Positions 58,355-64,000 of a DNA stretch of 64,000 nucleotides are shown here, piece by piece (positions within the stretch are counted from its first letter, which is position 1; each line of letters opens with the position of its first letter). This DNA comes from Isoetes taiwanensis (taxonomy: Eukaryota > Streptophyta > Lycopodiopsida > Isoetales > Isoetaceae), in assembly GCA_021234155.1 (NCBI GenBank), contig JAJEKV010000020.1:7486563-7550562 (forward strand), in the 5' to 3' direction. The notes under the pieces are model-generated. The model was not told the DNA's origin, ran no database searches, and worked only from the letters and a program-made list of their open reading frames with translations. The translations under genes and the position numbers were made by a program.

Positions 58355-58430
58355 CGAGTTAGCACTGGTTGCGTTGGTTAAAGCATTCTTATTAGAATAT
58401 TAGATTATTTTGATACGAGTTCAAGTCTCC
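58355..58430 (+). mobile_element. Possible tRNA-derived SINE head
   Basis: 'tagcactggttgcgttggtt' followed about 40 bp later by 'gagttcaagtctccgc' resembles an A-box and B-box (GGTTCRANNCC-like) of a tRNA promoter. No clean cloverleaf is formed, so a functional tRNA is unlikely. Confidence 0.3.
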
Positions 58431-58538
58431 GCATTTCATATTCTAAAACCTGGCGAACCCGTATAGAGATGATTCCCCATATTTCATATTCAAAACATTA
58501 GGTGCACTTATATTCTATATTTTAAAATCATAGGCACT

Positions 58539-58815
58539 CCCAGTCCATAAATCACCATATTCAAAACGAGAGATGTCCAGGCGCTGTAGTATGGAGGGAT
58601 CTAACAATCGAGGTTGTCTGGGACGCACCTCGTTTAGAATATGCAGCCCCTCACCCTTTTCCAAAATCATAGACACCCCCAGTCAAAAATCACCATATTC
58701 GAAACGAGAGATGCCCAGAGGCCCTAACATACGATCTGGGCTGTAGTATGGAGGGATCTAACGATCGAGGTTGTCTGGGGCGCAACTCGCTTAGAATATG
58801 CAGCCCCTTACCCTT
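58539..58815. repeat. Tandem duplication, about 140-bp units
   Basis: Two units (58539 and 58679) share 'aaatcaccatattc', 'aaacgagagatg', 'ctgtagtatggagggatcta', 'cgaggttgtctggg' and 'ttagaatatgcagcccc'. Unit 2 has about 20 extra bases. Not coding. Confidence 0.8.
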
Positions 58816-58876
58816 AACAAGGATCATACAGGCCACAGTTGCATTACTGCATGGCTTGCTACTCCTCACAAAATAG

Positions 58877-59000
58877 AATAGAATAGAATTAAATTAGATT
58901 GAATTGAATGAATTTTTATTGTCTACCGAGACCATGAGGCTGGAGCCCAATATAAGAGAGAGAGTGGAACAAGACCATTACAGTCTAGGATTATGAATGC
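58877..59000 (-). mobile_element. LINE 3' end with TTCAA/TTCTA tail
   Basis: On the minus strand 'attgggctccagcctcatgg' and 'tctcggtagacaataaaaat' run into ATTCAATTC and ATTCTATTC repeats. This is the same 3' signature as 29.9 and 60.5 kb. Upstream extent unknown. Confidence 0.65.
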
Positions 59001-59964
59001 AAGCTATCCAAATAAATATCCATACACCTAATGTGGCTTCTTCCAACTTTATGGAGGAAAAAGAAAGATAGACAACTCTTATTAAGAGCTTTGAAGATCC
59101 ACTAATATTTCTTTTGGACCTCATACACTAACATTTCTTTCTTGTCACTTCGTTCCTTATGTTACCTACGAATTAGTTGAAGCAATAAAGATGCTTTAAT
59201 GTCATTATACCATGTGCAAGGTATTCAATATGGTTGGTGGCAACAAAAGAAATAGGAGTTTTGTATGTGCTACAATGCAAGCTTTAAGATATTAAATATG
59301 TGCTCTATTTGTACAAGCTTATAGCTCTCTTTCGTATGGACATTCATTCCCATTGTCGACGCACGTTGTCAAATAACTACATCCAGATCAGTTTTGTCAT
59401 CCCTGATGTCTATGAATAGGATAGGACAGGGTATTGGACAATACAAGACAATCAATTGCTTTCACGTTGTCGAATATTAAGATAGAGTTAGTGGGCCAAA
59501 GATATTGAGATATACAAGACAATGCAAGAAAATTCAGGAGAATCAATTGTTTTCGTAGACCAAATAATTATCACTCAGGACATAAGATTATTCTTAGAAA
59601 ATGTTGAAGGCTACTTACGCAAACGATAGGAGTGTCAAGAGAATGTAGGTAGGGAAGATACTTTAGAAATTTTGAGGCCAACAAATAGTGTTACTTCAAA
59701 TGATACGGATGTATAGTCAGTAAAACCAATTTAGATAATCATTTATGCAAGAGTATTACAAAACATTATTGAAGCAAGAAAACAACCAGTCAAATTCAAG
59801 TGTCGTATTTGGATTTTGTTTTATTCTGCTTACTTTGTTGATCGCAACACTGGTTTGGGAAATACCGGAGTTTAATAGCATATGCTCGACCAGATTTAAA
59901 ATTTAGCAAGGTAGTGGGGTTTAAAAGCATCTATCCGACTAGATTTGAAAGTTAGAAGGGTACC

Positions 59965-60585
59965 ATGGAACTAGCACATAACTTCCCTCCTCCCGTGTTA
60001 GCCTGGGCCCACCATATTTCCGTTCCCCTGCCCCCGAAAAACGCACTCATTCTTTCCATTCGCGACAGTGCCCACCATCTTCGCATCGAGGCGAGGCGGT
60101 GGATTGGGGAGCCCCCCGGGAGACAGGCTTCTGTCGATCTTTGTCAAACGAGTGCCATTGAGGATGAGTCTCACACTTTCCGAGAGTTGCCCGGCGTTGA
60201 TCCGATCCCGGGCGGATCACGGCTCCCTTAAACTACCATGGACGTGCCCTTGCATTTGCTTATGAACACACCGTCAGTACGTGCCCTGGGGTCATACATC
60301 CAGGAGGTACTGGACCTGCGAGGTCACCTTTGCCCCCGCCTGGCTGTCCGCTGACTAGGCACTACGGGGGTGGTGCATGACTGTATATATTGGGATGTTT
60401 CTGCATTTTATATGATTAGCACAGTTTGTCGGCCCGGTGATTCTTTGCCGCGGTTTTCCCTCGAAAACCCTTCGGTGGGGTTTTTTAATCCGGCGATGTC
60501 AAAATTTCTTTGCGTTTTTGTATTGGGTCCCATAGACCGATTGGTCTCCGTGGACGATAAAAGTACCTTCCTTCCTTCCTCTAAA
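59965..60585 (+). pseudogene. LINE 3' end: zinc-knuckle remnant plus 3' UTR and (TTCC)n tail
   Basis: The frame from 59965 contains SAHHLRIEARRWIGEPPGRQ, VDLCQTSAIEDESHTFRELP, matching the C-terminus of LINE B (SHRLEIETGRW...CxxC...EDENH) with one zinc Cys lost. The 3' UTR follows with 'tattgggtcccatagaccga', 'ttggtctccgtggacgataa' and a TTCC-repeat tail at about 60570-60585. It is heavily 5'-truncated and GC-richer than its flanks. Confidence 0.75.
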
Positions 60586-62852
60586 GTCGAAGTTTCTCTT
60601 GATAGTCCGTAAGAAGTCACTGGTTAGAGTTCTAGATTAGCAGGTAAGTTTAAAACTCGTAGGAAATTTTTCTTCCTACTCGAAAAGCTAAGATCGTATC
60701 TACTCTTTATATACCATATACAGTGCTCTTGATCACATACATCATGACGTTACAACCAACTTATGATCAAGTTTAATATTCATATGTTAAACCCATCAAA
60801 TGTATGCATTTCCTTACATAAGGACCACGATTGCTCCTTTCTTACAGATAATCTTGAGTTTAAAAATGTTAATTGAGAATTAAATTAGCGAACTTAATAG
60901 TAAAGTTATGTCCAAATTCAACCCGGGCCATATTAGAAAGCTGGATGGATTCCCTGAACCTGTTCGGTCAAAATTTTGTGGCTTTGTTCGATACAATATT
61001 GGCATCAAACCACATTGATGGATGTCCCAAATAGGCGGAACAAGATGATCATAATTTCCTAATGACTGTTACATTGGTGAATGTCCTCCAGGGGCCATTA
61101 CTAGAGCTCGCCCGAACGCGTGCAATAGGCCCTTGGAAGGCATAATGGCCTGCTAAAGGACATTATGCTTTTCAAGAGGAATTTGATCTGTAAAAGAGAA
61201 AGTGGAAGAAAAACAAAAGTGATGTGTGTCCCTTCCATCTTCACCAAAAAAGGGGGGAAGTAAAGAAATAAACTATTTGGGCTTCAAGAGAAGGAAAAAA
61301 AATTATTTGGGTGGTATTTAAAAATTATTTGGGTGGTATTTGTTTTAACATAAAACAAAACGACAACATTCAACAAAAAAGACCGCTGCAACAAAAGAAA
61401 AAGGGTATGAAGCGTGGAGCACATTCTATTCTACATAAATGATCCAGTTGACAAAGGAAATGCCAGCATATTTCATGTGGGTGGGATTGAACAGAAGAGC
61501 AACTTGATCCAATTCAACCAAAATGATGAATAAATCCAAGTTTTAGATCAGCAGGCCTGTTTGCAGCTGTGTTTTTTCTTCAATCCGTCTGTCAGAACCG
61601 CAAACTCCAAATTTAGAACAAATCTGACACTGTTAGACTTGATCTAGAGCTTCAATTTTTCAATCCCGATCCGCCCACCAAAACCTAAACCTAAAAATAT
61701 GATCGCCCACCAAAACCCAGAATTAAAAAAATGCCGCCATAGCTAGGCTTGCAGGATCCTTGGATCACAAGGAACGGAAGAACACTCTAATTCGATCTCA
61801 TCTTCTTAGCTTTTGTCTGTTATATCAGCCCAGTTGCTCTGATTTTCTCTCTTTATCTGTTCTGGCAGTGGGTCGGAAATGGAAGCTTTTTTTTGCTTAT
61901 TTTTTATCTTGATCCTTCGCGCATTATGAAAATCTCTGCTCCCTGCAATTTGTTTTTTAAATCTGCTTATTAGATTTGCAGATTTGAGCTGGATTTGGCA
62001 CTAGATTTGCAAAGAATTCCTTGTTTAAAAGCTTTTGATTTGAATTTCATGCCAGGAATCGGAAAGTTTACAGTTTTCATTCACTGGAATGCAACTTTTG
62101 CAATGAATTGCTTCCCAGATTACAAAACAGGGGCACAAAATGCTTCGGTTTGGCCATATCCGCAATTAATTCCTTCATCGCTCAGATAAGAGCCAGATCA
62201 AAACCCTTTAATTATCATAAGGTCTGACACAGAGCATCTCTGTCGAGCTTCGGGTTCTGAGCAGATGGGTCATTTCCTTGCTGCAGCGGCGCAGAGCAGA
62301 GCAGAAGCAATTCCATTTCCATCCGATCGACACAACACAGACAGAATCTACTTTACTCAAACATCAAAAAGTTTCACGTAAAACCATGATGTTCTTCCGG
62401 CAAAAAGCCCTCCTCTAAGTTGATTTGGTCCTATCCAATGCTATCGATCCAATCCCATTGTGTTCACAAAAACTGTATTCATATTTCAATTTCCAAAAAC
62501 AAAAGCCACACGGTTGCACAAGCATAAATCCTTCCTAAAATCTTCCAAACACTACTATTATATATGTAACCATGTACAGATTTGTATCATTCCCTTCTTA
62601 CATTATATATCTGCTGCACGAATACTTGATTCAGATCAATCTGCCTTTGATTTGTGCAGAAAAAGGCAGTGATTCAGGTATTCAAAAACCTTAGGTATGG
62701 TAGGAGCTTCAGTTCCGGCAAATAATAATCCATACTTAGCTTCTGTTCCTGCGCTTCAGTTTCTGAGCTCAACTCTTGATCAGAAGGCCGGTGGAGAAAT
62801 TTCTGGCAGAATTTCATCCATAAACATGTTTAATATAAAACCCAAATCAAAA
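60586..62852. other. No gene recognised
   Basis: Sequence with frequent stops. It lies downstream of the DUF4408 gene's stop and probably includes its 3' UTR in the first few hundred bases below 62853. 'attatttgggtggtatt' is duplicated near 61302-61340. Confidence 0.4.
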
Positions 62853-63767
62853 TTATGAATACTGGCTCGATCTAGATGCTTCAAGCTCCTGCTGCCTCAT
62901 TTGTTCCTTGGCTCTTCGAATATATGCTTCGATCCTTTCGGTGAGCTCATCCCGTTCATACTTATTGATCAGATTGTCCGCATTTTCTGAATTTGAAACT
63001 GTGACTGTGATCAGATTTGAAGAAGAGGAAGACGAAGAATAAACCTTTTGTTTCTGAACCCTTTTGCCTGTATTCTTCTTCACTCTTCTTATTTTTGAAG
63101 CATCCTCTGCCAGCTCGAAGTGCTTTTCCGATTCTGTTTGTGGATGATATGCAATAATCTGCTCTTCTTCTGCAATGGATTCTTGAATTTCAACATCTAA
63201 ATTGCTTTCTGATGAAGATCTAACCCGCCGATTCTTTCTGTGAGAATGTTTCCGATCGCCCATTGCAGAAGCCAAATTGGGCGTTGATTTAGACCTTGTT
63301 GGTGGGTAGGATTTTTCTCCAAAATCATACTCTACAATCGCCCCTTCTGATTCAGAAACTAAAATTTGATCGGCAGGTTCAGATGACCCAGATGCTAGAT
63401 CTTCCTCAGAAGATGAAGACGAAGAAGCGGACGAGATAATTTGGGTTTTTTCATCGCCAGATTGCTTGAAAGATGAATCCATGCATTCGCATTTGGTATC
63501 AAACAGCCCAGATGGAACAAGAATTGCAAAGATCATGGAATTCAAGACCACAAACAAAAGGGGCTGTGTAACCCAAGCTTGCAGAGCATTTCTGAGATGA
63601 GGAAGAAAAACCGCCCTTATGAAAAACAGAGACGATCCGGCAATGCCCAACACGGTCGGAATCGATGAAACAACAAGAAACGCTATAAAGAGGCGGGTTA
63701 TGAAATTCTTGCTCACAGCGGCTTGAATCCGCTTCTTGATCCTCTTCTGGGCACCGGAAAGATCCAT
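62853..63767 (-). CDS. DUF4408/DUF761-type plant membrane protein, 304 aa
   Basis: The start is taken at ATG 63767 (MDLSGAQKRIKKRI), which has G at -3 and +4. The frame stays open upstream to 63968, but that part is Phe/Cys/His-rich and looks like translated 5' UTR. Residues 1-20 are basic. Residues 22-50 and 65-87 are hydrophobic and probably span the membrane; the second (WVTQPLLFVVLNSMIFAILV) matches the DUF4408 N-terminal block. Residues 100-265 are Ser/Glu-rich and probably disordered, with poly-Ser runs. Residues 270-300 (ERDELTERIEAYIRRAKEQM) match the DUF761 C-terminal helix. The reading frame is single-exon and intact. The function of this plant family is poorly defined. This is the only apparently intact host gene in the window. 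Confidence 0.85.
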   Translation of the reverse strand: MDLSGAQKRIKKRIQAAVSKNFITRLFIAFLVVSSIPTVLGIAGSSLFFIRAVFLPHLRNALQAWVTQPLLFVVLNSMIFAILVPSGLFDTKCECMDSSFKQSGDEKTQIISSASSSSSSEEDLASGSSEPADQILVSESEGAIVEYDFGEKSYPPTRSKSTPNLASAMGDRKHSHRKNRRVRSSSESNLDVEIQESIAEEEQIIAYHPQTESEKHFELAEDASKIRRVKKNTGKRVQKQKVYSSSSSSSNLITVTVSNSENADNLINKYERDELTERIEAYIRRAKEQMRQQELEASRSSQYS

Positions 63768-64000
63768 CTCCAAAAACCTGCTGCAAAAGTGAATGAAACA
63801 GAAACAGACTGAACAGATATGGCAAGAAATGAACAAAAAGGGGCTGCCGGAGTCGGATTTGAAGGCAAAAAACTGAAGAAAAAGGATCGAAGGAAAAATA
63901 TACAGAGAATGGAACAATGGGCGATGGAAATGTACAAGAATATGAGGATTATTAAGGATTATGAGCAAGTCCGGTAGAATCCTTGGCCTGTTTCCATAAA

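Noticed and set aside
58355-58430. Functional tRNA gene
   Set aside because: No cloverleaf can be drawn; only box-like words remain.
63768-63968. 67-residue N-terminal extension of the DUF4408 protein
   Set aside because: It is Phe/Cys/His-rich and unlike the family, and the downstream ATG has a better context and the conserved start.

Overview
The window is nuclear DNA of a land plant. Three things show this: a DUF4408/DUF761-type protein gene, a degraded plant-type CLU (FRIENDLY/REC-like) gene, and many plant-style introns, all set among Ty1/copia and non-LTR retrotransposon remains. The style of the LINEs and the mostly repetitive content make me lean towards a seedless plant (fern, lycophyte or bryophyte), but that is inference. 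Most of the 64 kb is mobile DNA at different stages of decay. Only one host gene looks intact.

Layout. 1-7.6 kb: a large direct repeat (copy 1 at 1-2244, copy 2 at 2701-6690) that carries the 3' end of a LINE. Copy 2 has received a further 1.77-kb insertion. 8.2-12.0 kb: an element bounded by inverted ends, with an internal array of GATCACACC hairpins. 13.1-13.6 kb: a striking long palindrome next to a dispersed repeat. 13.9-14.35 kb: a gene fragment. 15.15-22.13 kb: a nearly complete DNA transposon with perfect 23-bp terminal inverted repeats and an ATAT target-site duplication. It has two multi-exon genes in convergent orientation, a transposase-like gene on the minus strand and a RING-like/coiled-coil accessory gene on the plus strand. 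22.4-22.9 kb: a foldback MITE. 24.5-26.2 kb: LINE A (+). 29.7-34.2 kb: three LINE remnants. 34.3-37.9 kb: a copia element (-) containing a nested LINE 3' end. 40.0-42.3 kb: LINE B (-) with an open reverse transcriptase frame. 45-48 kb: two L1-type LINE remnants. 48.3 kb: a third copy of the MITE-related repeat. 53.26-55.86 kb: the CLU-family gene fragment (-). 57.5-60.6 kb: foldback and tandem repeats and two LINE 3' ends. 62.85-63.77 kb: the DUF4408 gene (-).

The most notable system is the two-gene transposon at 15.15-22.13 kb. Its transposase relic has a cysteine/histidine-rich block, the motifs DFAENY, QSLHW, SDG and HGK, then DGAGAVIKR, and a separate C-terminal domain. Its partner gene encodes a coiled-coil region, a RING-like zinc motif and a charged tail, and the splice frame of its last four exons is intact. 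I believe the 4-bp target duplication and core motifs fit a Sola-type superfamily, but that is from memory and needs a profile search. Both genes carry frameshifts or stops, so this copy is probably inactive.

A second theme is repeated microsatellite seeding. LINE 3' ends in the window finish in different short tandem tails (TTCAA, ATCC, TTCC, TAAA, GGC), so many simple repeats here mark retrotransposon ends.
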